From positions 1 through 46,861 of the IMG/VR virus record IMGVR_UViG_3300042328_001505: a DNA stretch of 46,861 nt; one strand, 5' to 3'. Origin of the DNA: a virus. Below, in pieces: positions 8,001 through 16,216 of the stretch (its first letter is position 1; each line of letters opens with the position of its first letter). The translations under genes and the position numbers were made by a program. The notes under the pieces were generated by a model that was not told where the DNA came from, did not search any database, and was given only the letters and a program-made list of their open reading frames with translations.

Positions 8001-8634
8001 TATATGTAATACTAGAGGTATCAATATTATTAGCCACGCCTGAATGATCACCTACTGTTAAATAAGTACCAGAATCAGTTAAAGATCCTCTTGTTATATT
8101 AGTAGCAGTGGATGTAACAGTCCATGTTCCAGCAGAGGTGCCAACCCCGTCATATGATAATTGGGTTGCGCCTTCGTACACATAAACATTAGTACCAGAC
8201 CCAGTGTACGAACCTACTACTCCGGTAGAGGTTGCTGGAAATGTAAATGATTCGTTTGATAATATCGCTGAAATCCCATTAGTGCCATTCGTTCCATTAG
8301 TGCCATTAACAACAAACAATACCGGTGTCCCCCATGTTCCACCAGTACTAGATGTATTGGGTGGTATTATACTAAATGTATAAGTTGCAGCCCATGTTGG
8401 CGTAGTGGTAGATGTTGGAATTGACGCTGACCAGATTGTAGCACCGGTGGATGGGTTAGTTGCTGGATTTGGATCAGTTGGTACGGTTAACACTTGTGTG
8501 CTAAAATTATAAGAACCCCCTGATGGTGTGTCTGGTTGACCAACTTGTTGAGCATAAACTGTGGCAGTATAAAAACTGCCACCATCATTGACATCAACTA
8601 TTGTAATTTCGCCACTTGAAACTTTTGTTGCCAT
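5020..8634 (-). CDS. Large tail-fibre/tail-tip protein with carbohydrate-binding-like modules
   Basis: A 1,204-residue protein. Its N-terminus (SSGEITIVDVNDG) is nearly the same as in the neighbouring 490-residue protein, suggesting a shared virion attachment domain. Then come a NGTNGTNG hinge (about 110-120), an Ig-like module (YDGVGTSAGTW ... FSKSKAGTDG) also found in the 1,036-residue protein, two jelly-roll-like Trp/Tyr-rich modules (about 350-600 and 790-980), a short repeat series (AAITQAKIGDAAIGNAQ, about 1040-1090) and a compact C-terminal head. The repeat series resembles the trimeric rod of lambda J-like and central fibre proteins. It probably binds host surface sugars. AAGGATA precedes the ATG; the assembly chaperone follows directly. 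Confidence 0.75.
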   Translation of the reverse strand: MATKVSSGEITIVDVNDGGSFYTATVYAQQVGQPDTPSGGSYNFSTQVLTVPTDPNPATNPSTGATIWSASIPTSTTTPTWAATYTFSIIPPNTSSTGGTWGTPVLFVVNGTNGTNGTNGISAILSNESFTFPATSTGVVGSYTGSGTNVYVYEGATQLSYDGVGTSAGTWTVTSTATNITRGSLTDSGTYLTVGDHSGVANNIDTSSITYTITGKSASNTAFTIVKSQTFSKSKAGTDGQSGLGSTVSITSNREVSFTATDGTIDAGQADIIFTANIINMTSPIYSWTFSGFQTAPSNSGTSSQTISATHFGTSKSAKVTVTVTYNSQTYTDDYTIVRLEKSSAAAGATVGATWGTNISGQPSNDLMFNNLQTDTWIVGQTPPWLFIGAATENSIEYDTNQTGTRVPVWKCTSNGDNAADGGWNADANAGKNWFKVDKNKSYRFAVPVKITSGTTGSYYWGIGGDTVCALNTSNKDSNPYFVYGQRVGLVANRWYLLVGYVFPAGSTGNTNAGSGIFDLTTGELIAERWNYCWASDVEYTGTRAYQFYCGTAGETQVFGYPVVEVVDGTESKLFDNLGYSALLNAQQKWSDVQNNDGKRPADYADVTNYNDTRVSNVIEENSTLFVARPIGASYNSNQGAVTGMIRIILPQGFTDTMMKFTVNVYTYSSDKSFSLNLAGYNYQDNGTWYNTEANLIGSTAADNRVRFGYDSTLGKCCIYIGEPTSSWSYPKVMVKDFIAGYSNFARSVWETGWVIDIVTSTPQLVTQDYADALIDAASIRNQGSLATKSNVDYSSEITNLPGLGVNRLVNTDFKGITGWFQGWNPGGANIVNFNDSTTIWGVDAYWRPKGGNALAIEQDGIGSNDIAIDIYNGGTWGTNDQRIAVKPNTKYEFSARIAAHRCIGIEMYVAVYNSNGDNISNWSLPYSSWYVPATGGTDLSNYTQYSIFFISDPTAAYVQPYFRKGNTQAGQADSWMWITQPYFGEAAPSQTTASAYVPGAPAGAFANLNQINSTNVITYIANAAINSAQIENAAITQAKIGDAAIGNAQIDRASVNKLKVVTADIVDASVETLKIAGNAVTVPMNAYTISSIGLVKGIWTTVQTLTIPVLSTTETTSLIIPFGLCYTVDYGPFIVRLLSGDIVLYEAWWLNGYSFAGGLQGNANINYTLPANTSKTLTLSVLTNGDYNGNADNRYISCLGARR

Positions 8635-8642
8635 GTATATCC

Positions 8643-10115
8643 TTATGGTCTGTTTGCATCCACGGTGATTCTGGATTTGAAATCTACTTCGTCACCTGAC
8701 AAAGTTATCGAAGCACCTGCGGAAGTTGTTCTAGTACCACCTGTGACACAGCCGTATAATTTACCACCACTAAATGTTGTAGTAGATGAAGGCGCTGGGA
8801 AATTAGTGAAACTTAACCATGATGAATTTGTAGATGGGGTTCTGATAGTGACGGCATTAGTGGTACTAGATGCAACTTCATAAAAATAAGCACTACCATC
8901 TGCTGCTACACATTTAATAATATCACCAGCTGCAAAAGCATAAGATGTACCAGAATAGCTAATTACAGCAGAGTTGCCTGGTGTTGCAACACCGGTGATT
9001 GGTGCACCACCTGCGGTTGATATTTTGCTAGTATCAATAAAAGCGCCACGTTTACCATTTTTATCCCAAAAATACCAAGTAAAAGACCATCCAGTTAATG
9101 TTACAGCAGAATCGCCATACCAAACTGATGGTGTTAAATTGGTGCTGCCTTTACCATTCTGTAATTTGTCACCTGAATCAGAATTGATAGTACAGGTATA
9201 CGGATCAGATACATCATAAATTGTAAAATAAGTTGAATAAGTTTTAGAATCAGAGTCAGTGACATCAACTCGATATATACCAATTTTAGTAACTGCATTT
9301 TCATTAATTACTAACGTATTATAGGTTGTAGATGCACCAGCAGCTGGGATATTTACGTTTAACTCCGCTAAAGATCCAGTAGGAATGGTAGGTGATGCAA
9401 CTGTTTTAAAGCCATATTCTGTGCCAACGTTAGCTAGTGTAGCATCAATCAAGGTACCACCGTTATTTTCGTACCACTTATAAGTAATCCCAGATGTATC
9501 AACCACCCCACCTGCGCGAATAAGGTCAACCGAAATGGCAGTATTTGATTTAGATGAGGTTGTTGATTTTTCAATACTATTGGATCCACGTGTCATAATA
9601 TAAACAGCATTAGTACCAGTTTTCACTGTATTCAATGTGATACTGCATGTGATATGTGTAGTTAATGTGGTACGTGCATCATAGTAATCTGCATCGAAAA
9701 ACACAGTAAATGTGCCAACGGTATCTAGTAAATTAGCACCGAGTACAAAAGTGGATGAAGTGGTAGCACCGGCTGCACCGGGTGTGATTGTAAATGGGGC
9801 ATTAACGACAACATATGAATTATTAACAAAACTGGTTGAGGTCGAAGCAGTAGTTAATGCGGCACCACCTTGAGTAAGTGCAAATTGTTTATTGGTTAAT
9901 GCAGCCCATACTTCTGCTGTAGTTAATCCAGAAATACTAATTACTGGAGTAATCGTAAGTGCAGAAGAAGAATAGTTTGGAGTAAATGAAAGTGTACTTT
10001 CATCTTTTGTAAAAATTTGTTGAGTCCCACCACTTGAAGATAAGTATGCAGCGATAGAACGTGCATCGTTATTATCTACAATGGTAATTTGACCAGTTGA
10101 AACTAATGTTGCCAT
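8643..10115 (-). CDS. Tail-fibre-associated beta-rich protein with shared N-terminal domain
   Basis: A 490-residue protein beginning MATLVSTGQITIVDNNDA, a close relative of the start of the next gene downstream. The rest is Thr/Ser/Gly/Ala-rich with Ig-like beta modules (for example ISVDLIRAGGVVDTSGITYKWYENNGG) and no enzymatic motif. It ends eight bases before the ATG of the 1,204-residue fibre and has GAGGA before its own ATG. It is probably a virion fibre component, adaptor or decoration, possibly competing with or assembling on the same attachment point as its neighbour. Confidence 0.68.
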   Translation of the reverse strand: MATLVSTGQITIVDNNDARSIAAYLSSSGGTQQIFTKDESTLSFTPNYSSSALTITPVISISGLTTAEVWAALTNKQFALTQGGAALTTASTSTSFVNNSYVVVNAPFTITPGAAGATTSSTFVLGANLLDTVGTFTVFFDADYYDARTTLTTHITCSITLNTVKTGTNAVYIMTRGSNSIEKSTTSSKSNTAISVDLIRAGGVVDTSGITYKWYENNGGTLIDATLANVGTEYGFKTVASPTIPTGSLAELNVNIPAAGASTTYNTLVINENAVTKIGIYRVDVTDSDSKTYSTYFTIYDVSDPYTCTINSDSGDKLQNGKGSTNLTPSVWYGDSAVTLTGWSFTWYFWDKNGKRGAFIDTSKISTAGGAPITGVATPGNSAVISYSGTSYAFAAGDIIKCVAADGSAYFYEVASSTTNAVTIRTPSTNSSWLSFTNFPAPSSTTTFSGGKLYGCVTGGTRTTSAGASITLSGDEVDFKSRITVDANRP

Positions 10116-10138
10116 GTATATATGTCCTCTATTTTTAT

Positions 10139-13100
10139 TTAGGTTGGATTCACAATGTCACAGAAAAAACTTGCTTGTGAATTTACGTCATCTATATTTA
10201 TGAAAATTTGCTTGTATCCGCTATTATATGCGGCATTCCAAGTTTCATCATCATTTGGAATTTCTTTTGGAATAACTGAAACACGCCGCCATCTAAACCA
10301 ACTAGCAGGAGTAATTTCTGTTACATCAACGCCATTTAAAAATAAATGTGCTTTTAACGTTGATGTTTTTGATTGACCAACCCGAAATTCTGTGCCATTT
10401 GTTGATTCAATAATCAACAAATAAGCCTCGCCATTTTTGCCATTAAATACTACATTAATAGTCTGTGAATCTAATAAAACCGCCCCGGATATAACACTTT
10501 GATTGTACAATTTTACAGTAACACTGGATGCATTCGAATTACTTGGTAACGTTAAGACATAGGGCGATGTTGATACATCAATTGCAGTGGTTGCTTCAAC
10601 CCCATTATTTGGAGTAACTGTAATCCATCCGTAATATGATGTTGTATATGCAGCATTATCCGTCATTTTTCCGTAAATGGTAATTGGCGTGTAGTTACCT
10701 TCACTAACTGCATCTGCTGCACTTTTGACAATAACGGCGGCATCGGTTTCTATGGAATATGATGGAGGAATAACTGCAGTTGTGCCAGCCTTTGATTTAC
10801 TAAATGATTGATTGGTGATGATTGAAAAATCGTCCCCATTCATTCGTTTACCAATAATAGTATATGTTATTGATGCACTATTAATATTAGCAGCCATGCC
10901 AGAATGATACCCAACCGTGACATAATCACCAGAATCAATTAAACTACCAACTGTTATGTTTGTTGATATTGTTTCAACCCGCCATGTGCCAGCGGTGGTA
11001 CCAGTTCCGTCGTATTCTAACTTAATGGTCCCTTCAAAAACTGTTAGTGATGTTCCAGAATCAATATAAGATTCAGTTGGTACTGTACCATCTGAATAAG
11101 CTGATAGTGTGTGAGATTGATTAGGATTTATTACACTAATAGCATCCAGTGATTTAGAGCCAGATGTAGTCCAAAATGAATTAGATTGCGCCGGTAATAT
11201 AGGTAAAATATGATTGGATAGGTTTGAATTATGATTAGCCGTACATATCCAACTATAACCAGCATTGTCGGTGACAATATCCCCAACTGAATAATTATGT
11301 GATGGTTCCCAGAAGCCAACATATACATTTCTGGTGGCATTACTTTGTGGTTTACCAGTGCCATATATATAATCCCATGCGGCACCACCGCTTGCCATTG
11401 TTACATTACCATCACTATCTTTAATAATAATAGAATTAAAGATAGCAGTACCGCTTTTATCAATACGCCAACCTGAAAATGTTCCACTATCAGAATAGTT
11501 TTCAGATTGGATATATTCGCCAATATGAGCATTAGTTATTGAAGCATTCTGGATATACGCACTATCCATGTAAATACCAGGATCAATTAACACACCATTA
11601 ATGGTAGTTGGTGTGGTTTGTACAACGAATGGTACGATTGGGTTGAATAAATCCCACGAAATGCCATTATATAAATAGGTATGTTTGGTAGTCGAATTGA
11701 ACCAAGTATCGCCGTTGTTAGGTGATACTGGAGTGGTTGGTGATGAAAATGTAGTCGGTGCCGAAATCCAAAATGTGTCGGCATTAACACCAAACGCCGA
11801 TTCTGTTGCAGATGATGCCAATCCAAACCCAGAAATCCTACCATTAACATCAACTTTTAATGTATATTGTGCATATAAACTACTAATGTCTTCGGAAACG
11901 GTAGTGAACTTTTGCTCAATAGTTGCATCGGTGTTATCAACACCATTCAATCTGGAACTAATCTGTGTGACTAAATCTGCCATATCTGCATTAGTTAACG
12001 CAAGAGTAGTAATCTGTGAACTATTGGATTCTGATGTTGTTACTAGTTGATTGAGTGTGCTAGAATAATTTGCAGTAGTGGTATTAATGGACGTAATAGC
12101 TGATTGCATGTTATCAACTTTGGTCAGCATTTGTCCAAGGGATTCAGCTTGGGTTGCAGAAGCAGTATTAAGACTTGATATACTAGATTCAGCGTTAGCA
12201 GTTCTTGATAACAGACTTGTAAATGTCTGTGCTTGTTCGGCTACTGTAGTATTAAGACTTGATATACTAGATTCAGCGTTAGTTGTTCTTGTTAATAAAT
12301 TATTTAATGTTTGCGCTTGTGCTGCAGTGGTAGTACTAACATCAGTAATTGCAGATTCATTTGTACCAACCCTGGCCAACAGTTGAGACAATTCTGTGGC
12401 TTGTGCTTGGGTTACTTGTGAAAGATTAACTATTGATGATGACATATTCCCAACATTCACCCCCAATGTTGATAAATCACTCGCAATTGCGGTATCTCCT
12501 GCTATTCGGGCAGTACTTTCATTAGATACAAATGCTTCGGCGGTAAACCCAGAATTATTGAAATTGTTTAATCTTGTTGCGACTGTTGTAATATCAGAAG
12601 CTAATGCAGTAGTCGCGGTAGTTCTTGATATTGATTCTTGTTCAATAGCACTAGCATTGCCAGCAAGGGATGAATGTATGGTTGTTATATCAGACGCTAA
12701 TGATTCATAGCTGTTTTGTCTAATTAATTTTTCTGCATCAATCGCTGCTCTTCTATTAGTTGCTTCATTTAATATTTCAGTTGCGCGAGTTTGTGATTCT
12801 TCAAGTAATGAATCAGATAATGTGGCATATGTATTAACCAGTGAGGTGACATTATCTGCTACTATTTTTATGCGAGATGCAACACTATTTGCTAATGTAT
12901 AATCGCCATCAATTAAATTAATTCGATCATGTAAATCTTTATACAAATGTGTTTCGGTTATCTTGCCCGATAATAGTGCTAGAATATTTTCAGGTGTTAG
13001 CTCATTAGACCCAGTTGACCCAGATGCACCACTAGCACCGCTAGCACCGCTAGCTCCCCCAGATCCAGATCCACCACCTGATCCACTACCAGAGCCAACT

Positions 13101-13249
13101 GGTAACCCACCATAAGTAGCGCCATCGCCAACGAATATTTGTTTTAATGTGGTATCATAGATTATTTCGCCTGCCAATGGGCAAAATGCTAGTCTATCAG
13201 TAGTTGGACCACGTCTGAGTAAAATGCTTCCTTTAGAATTAGTTGTCAT
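10139..13249 (-). CDS. Tail-fibre protein with N-terminal head domain, coiled-coil rod and J-like C-terminal modules
   Basis: A 1,036-residue protein. Residues 1-50 form the small fibre head found in many phages (ILLRRGPTTDRLAF ... GEIIYDTTLKQIFVGDG), also present in the tailspike at 19990-22533. A Gly/Ser hinge with four GAS triplets follows (about 52-85), then a long coiled-coil rod with repeated AESSISSLNT-like units (about 100-460). Next are a lambda-J/DUF1983-like segment (VDVNGRISGFGLASS), a CBM5/12-like sugar-binding motif (WEPSHNYSVGDIV ... YSWICTANHNS) and an Ig-like module shared with the 1,204-residue fibre. It is likely a trimeric receptor-binding fibre. Its start overlaps the upstream small gene by 11 bases. 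Confidence 0.77.
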   Translation of the reverse strand: MTTNSKGSILLRRGPTTDRLAFCPLAGEIIYDTTLKQIFVGDGATYGGLPVGSGSGSGGGSGSGGASGASGASGASGSTGSNELTPENILALLSGKITETHLYKDLHDRINLIDGDYTLANSVASRIKIVADNVTSLVNTYATLSDSLLEESQTRATEILNEATNRRAAIDAEKLIRQNSYESLASDITTIHSSLAGNASAIEQESISRTTATTALASDITTVATRLNNFNNSGFTAEAFVSNESTARIAGDTAIASDLSTLGVNVGNMSSSIVNLSQVTQAQATELSQLLARVGTNESAITDVSTTTAAQAQTLNNLLTRTTNAESSISSLNTTVAEQAQTFTSLLSRTANAESSISSLNTASATQAESLGQMLTKVDNMQSAITSINTTTANYSSTLNQLVTTSESNSSQITTLALTNADMADLVTQISSRLNGVDNTDATIEQKFTTVSEDISSLYAQYTLKVDVNGRISGFGLASSATESAFGVNADTFWISAPTTFSSPTTPVSPNNGDTWFNSTTKHTYLYNGISWDLFNPIVPFVVQTTPTTINGVLIDPGIYMDSAYIQNASITNAHIGEYIQSENYSDSGTFSGWRIDKSGTAIFNSIIIKDSDGNVTMASGGAAWDYIYGTGKPQSNATRNVYVGFWEPSHNYSVGDIVTDNAGYSWICTANHNSNLSNHILPILPAQSNSFWTTSGSKSLDAISVINPNQSHTLSAYSDGTVPTESYIDSGTSLTVFEGTIKLEYDGTGTTAGTWRVETISTNITVGSLIDSGDYVTVGYHSGMAANINSASITYTIIGKRMNGDDFSIITNQSFSKSKAGTTAVIPPSYSIETDAAVIVKSAADAVSEGNYTPITIYGKMTDNAAYTTSYYGWITVTPNNGVEATTAIDVSTSPYVLTLPSNSNASSVTVKLYNQSVISGAVLLDSQTINVVFNGKNGEAYLLIIESTNGTEFRVGQSKTSTLKAHLFLNGVDVTEITPASWFRWRRVSVIPKEIPNDDETWNAAYNSGYKQIFINIDDVNSQASFFCDIVNPT

Positions 13250-13496
13250 AGAATACCGTCACTATATCTTCAGGGCCATAAATTTTAGATGGATAGTAGG
13301 ATGCAGTTCCGGCGAGCGGGATTTCACCCCCATCATGTAAAATTTCTGTTGGTAGTCCTTGAGTAAAATCGCCTCCATCCATACTTTGAACTATGGCAGA
13401 TTCATATAGTACTTTTATTGGACCAGCATCCAATCCAGATGTGGTGAAAAGATTGTTTTTGTCGAAAGGTGCACCTGCTAATATTTTATAACCCAT
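13239..13496 (-). CDS. Small conserved phage protein, probably structural
   Basis: An 85-residue Gly-rich protein beginning MGYKILAGAPFDKNNLF. No known domain is recognised. It overlaps the start of the 1,036-residue fibre by 11 bases, which implies co-translation and a tail-related role. There is no clear Shine-Dalgarno site. A GATAAATA late-promoter-like element lies only four bases before the ATG, so the mRNA could be nearly leaderless if that element is real. Confidence 0.62.
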   Translation of the reverse strand: MGYKILAGAPFDKNNLFTTSGLDAGPIKVLYESAIVQSMDGGDFTQGLPTEILHDGGEIPLAGTASYYPSKIYGPEDIVTVFYDN

Positions 13497-13500
13497 GACT

Positions 13501-13508
13501 TATTTATC
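13501..13508 (-). promoter_or_regulatory. Possible late promoter (GATAAATA) at 13.5 kb
   Basis: GATAAATAAG on the minus strand, four bases before the ATG of the gene at 13239-13496. The position is too close for a normal leader, so it is weak evidence. Confidence 0.3.
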
Positions 13509-13559
13509 AGAAATATTGAGTACATTATTTCTGAATTAGGTATTAGCAGGTGCTTGTGA

Positions 13560-13847
13560 TTAAACGATGATACCAGTTGTTGATTTGGTATATTGAGAAG
13601 CTGATTCTTTATCAGAAGGTTCAAGAACAACGATAGTTGATCTAGCCAACTTGATATCCCTATCGGGATCTACTGTGAATAAATATGGGACCATGCCAAT
13701 TCCATTATGACCACTTGCTAATACTTTTGGTTTTGAAACTTTGATGAAATCATTACGTTCTTCAACTAATGATGCAATCAATTCCTCGCCGGAGGTTAAT
13801 TTTACGGTGACTACTTCACCAGGTGAAACGCCTTTATCTATAATCAT
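13560..13847 (-). CDS. Small Sm-like/beta-barrel protein, function unknown
   Basis: A 95-residue protein. The first 45 residues (GEVVTVKLTSGEELIASLVEE ... KVSKPKVLA) have the strand pattern of an LSm/Hfq-type barrel: a VxVxLxSG turn and a conserved acidic position. T4-like cyanophages carry similar small proteins of unknown role. It begins within the stop of the glutaredoxin gene (ATGA overlap), tying it to the same mRNA. RNA binding is only a fold-based guess. Confidence 0.6.
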   Translation of the reverse strand: MIIDKGVSPGEVVTVKLTSGEELIASLVEERNDFIKVSKPKVLASGHNGIGMVPYLFTVDPDRDIKLARSTIVVLEPSDKESASQYTKSTTGIIV

Positions 13848-14146
13848 ACTGCTTCCTGTAAATATTGTCTTAATTCTGTGAACCCGCCGATATAATTGCC
13901 ATCGACGAAAATTTGTGGAACGGCTCGTGCGGTGGGAACGGCTTCGAGCAAATCTTCACGAGTCCATCTATCACCTGAAATGTTACGTTCTTCATATTCA
14001 TAACCTTTCATTCGTAATAATGCTTTTGCTTGATCACAGAATGTGCATTGATCCTTTGACCAAACAATTGCTACATTTTTTGAATATGGCTTTGTTAAAA
14101 ATCCTTCAGCATTGACCACATAATCTGCTGGAACTTGATCTGACAT
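13844..14146 (-). CDS. Glutaredoxin
   Basis: A 100-residue protein. Residues 24-95 form a glutaredoxin/thioredoxin fold with the dithiol active site CTFC (Cys34, Cys37), the cis-Pro loop AVPQIFVDG (Pro77) and a GG turn (87-88) for glutathione binding. A 20-residue N-terminal extension is present. It most likely re-reduces the ribonucleotide reductase encoded just upstream, as NrdC does in T4. It lies between a 55-residue gene (two-base gap) and the Sm-like gene (4-base overlap), behind a strong sigma70 promoter. Confidence 0.93.
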   Translation of the reverse strand: MSDQVPADYVVNAEGFLTKPYSKNVAIVWSKDQCTFCDQAKALLRMKGYEYEERNISGDRWTREDLLEAVPTARAVPQIFVDGNYIGGFTELRQYLQEAV

Positions 14147-14147
14147 T

Positions 14148-14315
14148 TTATGCTCTCTCTACTTCTACAATAACATTACTACCGACTAATTCTTGAACAA
14201 TTGATTCAACAGTTGATTCAAACTCTTCTCCAATTAGCGATTCTTTTAACGCATCATCATTTTTTACCAATTTGCTTAATTTAATTACTACTACTTCTTC
14301 TTGAACTTGTGCCAT
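14148..14315 (-). CDS. 55-residue acidic protein, first gene of the glutaredoxin operon
   Basis: A short ORF starting MAQVQEEVVVIKLSKLVKN and ending EVERA, with AAGGAA six bases before the ATG. It is acidic and probably mixed helix-strand, with no known domain. It ends two bases before the glutaredoxin start and follows a perfect sigma70 promoter, so the coding call is well supported though the function is unknown. Confidence 0.8.
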   Translation of the reverse strand: MAQVQEEVVVIKLSKLVKNDDALKESLIGEEFESTVESIVQELVGSNVIVEVERA

Positions 14316-14338
14316 TTTTATTTCCTTATATTTGTGTT

Positions 14339-14379
14339 GTGTGAAGTACTATTATACATCATACTTCACACGTTGTCAA
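14339..14379 (-). promoter_or_regulatory. Perfect sigma70 promoter with -10 box inside a 10-bp inverted repeat
   Basis: On the minus strand, TTGACA (14379-14374), 17 bases, then TATAAT (14356-14351). A perfect inverted repeat GTGTGAAGTA/TACTTCACAC occupies 14339-14348 and 14362-14371, with the -10 box in its 13-base centre. This looks like an operator for a dimeric repressor. With no T-run it is not a terminator. It drives the 55-residue gene, glutaredoxin and the Sm-like gene. Confidence 0.75.
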
Positions 14380-14384
14380 ATCTA

Positions 14385-14939
14385 TTATGCGTTTTTGAAC
14401 GCATTTACTTTTGCTTTAATTCGGTCTAATTTGGATGGTTTAGCCTCCAAATAATTAACAGAAATATTCCTGAACTTCACCATTTCTTCGCGATCTTTTC
14501 GTCGTTGTTCTAGATACACTGTATTTTCTGGAATACCACCATGCTGTGGCATTGGCGGCAATTCTGGTTTAGGACTACCTACTATACTACAGACGGGTGC
14601 ATTAATTTTGGTGATTGTATATTCACGTATGTTTTTCGCTAATGATTTTGAAATAGATCTAGGTTTATCAAAAAAATCAGCTACTGCAAACATAAATTTA
14701 ACTGTGCGACACTCATACTTATCATCTACTGCTTTTATGTGTCCTTTGATTACTTTCATTTCTGATGCAATTTGCTCTAAATTTTGTAGTTCTAATGATT
14801 TGAATTTTTCAACTTCAGCTTTTGCTTTTATTAACTGTTCTTCAAGGGATTCTTTCCAAGCATCACTGATATCAGCACCTTTTAACTCTTCTTCTAACTT
14901 TTTAACTTTTTCTTTTGCTTTTTTTAACAAATAACTCAT
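14385..14939 (-). CDS. Coiled-coil protein of unknown function in the nrd operon
   Basis: A 184-residue protein. Residues 1-65 are a charged coiled coil (LLKKAKEKVKKLEEELKG), the middle is mixed alpha/beta with a Pro-rich stretch (KPELPPMPQHGG, about 127-138), and the C-terminus is basic and helical. Start 14939 is the ATG preceded by GAGG about seven bases away; the frame also opens from a TTG at 14951, which overlaps the nrdB stop. It follows nrdB with no gap. I do not recognise the family. Confidence 0.75.
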   Translation of the reverse strand: MSYLLKKAKEKVKKLEEELKGADISDAWKESLEEQLIKAKAEVEKFKSLELQNLEQIASEMKVIKGHIKAVDDKYECRTVKFMFAVADFFDKPRSISKSLAKNIREYTITKINAPVCSIVGSPKPELPPMPQHGGIPENTVYLEQRRKDREEMVKFRNISVNYLEAKPSKLDRIKAKVNAFKNA

Positions 14940-14947
14940 AATATACC

Positions 14948-16060
14948 TCAAATGTTTGGTAGTTCATCATAATTTAATTCGCTGCTCATCACACCAATTA
15001 CATAACTAATCGATTCGCTTTCTTGTAAAGCGGTTTGTTTTTTACTAGGATCAGTATGACGTGTAAACCATGGTATTGGAGTGGTTTTTGGTGCAGTTCC
15101 TTGGTACTTAATACCAATTTCTTTTAATGAACCAACTGCTGTGTAATCGACAAAATCTTTTAAGATATTGGCATTTAACCCGATCACTGGTCCTTTCATA
15201 AACAAGTAATCTGCCCAAGATTTTTCTTCTCTGATCACTGATTCGTAGATACCATATACTTCACGTTCTAACCGTACTTTAGCTGCTGCAAATCTTGGAT
15301 CATCTTTAACTAATTGATTAATAATATAAGCAGTCCAGTCTTTGTGTAATAATTCATCTTGTAAAATTAATGAAATTATATTACCATTTCCGATGAATAG
15401 TTTATTCTCTACCATGGCTAAACTAGTAGCAAATGATACCATAAATCGGAAAGCTTCTAATGCATAACTAGCATGTAAAGCCAACCAAATGTGATCTATA
15501 TGTGCTTCTTCGTTGTAGAGGAAGTTAACAGTATCTTTTACTTCTGCTAGGCAGTTATATTTGTGAAGTTTGTCATAATATTTACCAACACTAGATGCCA
15601 TGTCGATAATTTCTTTTGTGTCATGAATGGTATTGAATACTTCTTTTGGCACATTGTAAATATTTCTAATAATATGGCTATAACTGCGGCTATGAATGTT
15701 TGTTTCAAAAAACCCCCAATTATACATTAATGCTTCGACTTCTGGAACCGAGCATACTGGTGTGAACACTTGGGTTGGCCCACGTCCCTGTAAACTGTCT
15801 AATGCAGTTTGTCTTAATACATTGCTAGTGAAAATATGTTTAACAGCATCACTTGCATCTTTGAAATCATTGGCATCTTTACTCAATGAAATTTCTTCTG
15901 GTACCCAAAAGAAACCACGAGCAGTTTGTTCAAATTTTTGAATTTTGGGATATCGGACTTCTTCAAACCGTTGAATAGTTACTGGCCCTGCTGGGTCAAG
16001 GAACATTTTACGATTTAAATAATCTGTTTGTGTTTTTAAGTTATATTGTTGTTCTGACAT
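14948..16060 (-). CDS. nrdB: Class Ia ribonucleotide reductase, beta subunit (NrdB)
   Basis: A 370-residue protein carrying the diiron-tyrosyl radical site needed to reduce ribonucleotides together with NrdA. Visible ligands are Asp88 (ALDSLQ), Glu119 and His123 (FETNIHSRSY), radical Tyr127, Glu202 (LEAFRF), and Glu236/His239 (QDELLHK). The first helix pair reads Glu-x3-His, one residue longer than the Glu-x2-His of E. coli. Length is normal for the family. AAGGACAAGGA precedes the ATG. It lies downstream of the split nrdA, separated from it by two small genes. Confidence 0.96.
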   Translation of the reverse strand: MSEQQYNLKTQTDYLNRKMFLDPAGPVTIQRFEEVRYPKIQKFEQTARGFFWVPEEISLSKDANDFKDASDAVKHIFTSNVLRQTALDSLQGRGPTQVFTPVCSVPEVEALMYNWGFFETNIHSRSYSHIIRNIYNVPKEVFNTIHDTKEIIDMASSVGKYYDKLHKYNCLAEVKDTVNFLYNEEAHIDHIWLALHASYALEAFRFMVSFATSLAMVENKLFIGNGNIISLILQDELLHKDWTAYIINQLVKDDPRFAAAKVRLEREVYGIYESVIREEKSWADYLFMKGPVIGLNANILKDFVDYTAVGSLKEIGIKYQGTAPKTTPIPWFTRHTDPSKKQTALQESESISYVIGVMSSELNYDELPNI

Positions 16061-16069
16061 TCCTTGTCC

Positions 16070-16216
16070 TTATTCGTCTGGTAATCTTCTTTCGTGATAA
16101 ATTACTAATGCATCTTCTAGTAATTCGATTTGTTTTTCAATCCTCCATTTTACTAGAGGATCGGTTTCTGTTTCTAATTTTTGTTTTAGATGTTCTATAT
16201 CAGGTATTTTGTTCAT
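16070..16216 (-). CDS. 48-residue helical protein between nrdA and nrdB
   Basis: Starts MNKIPDIEHLKQKLETE and ends RRLPDE; charged, and predicted almost entirely helical. The start is uncertain: the frame is open to 16258, but 16216 gives a compact product that overlaps the upstream gene by 17 bases. No clear ribosome site is seen, so translational coupling is likely. Unknown function. Confidence 0.6.
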   Translation of the reverse strand: MNKIPDIEHLKQKLETETDPLVKWRIEKQIELLEDALVIYHERRLPDE

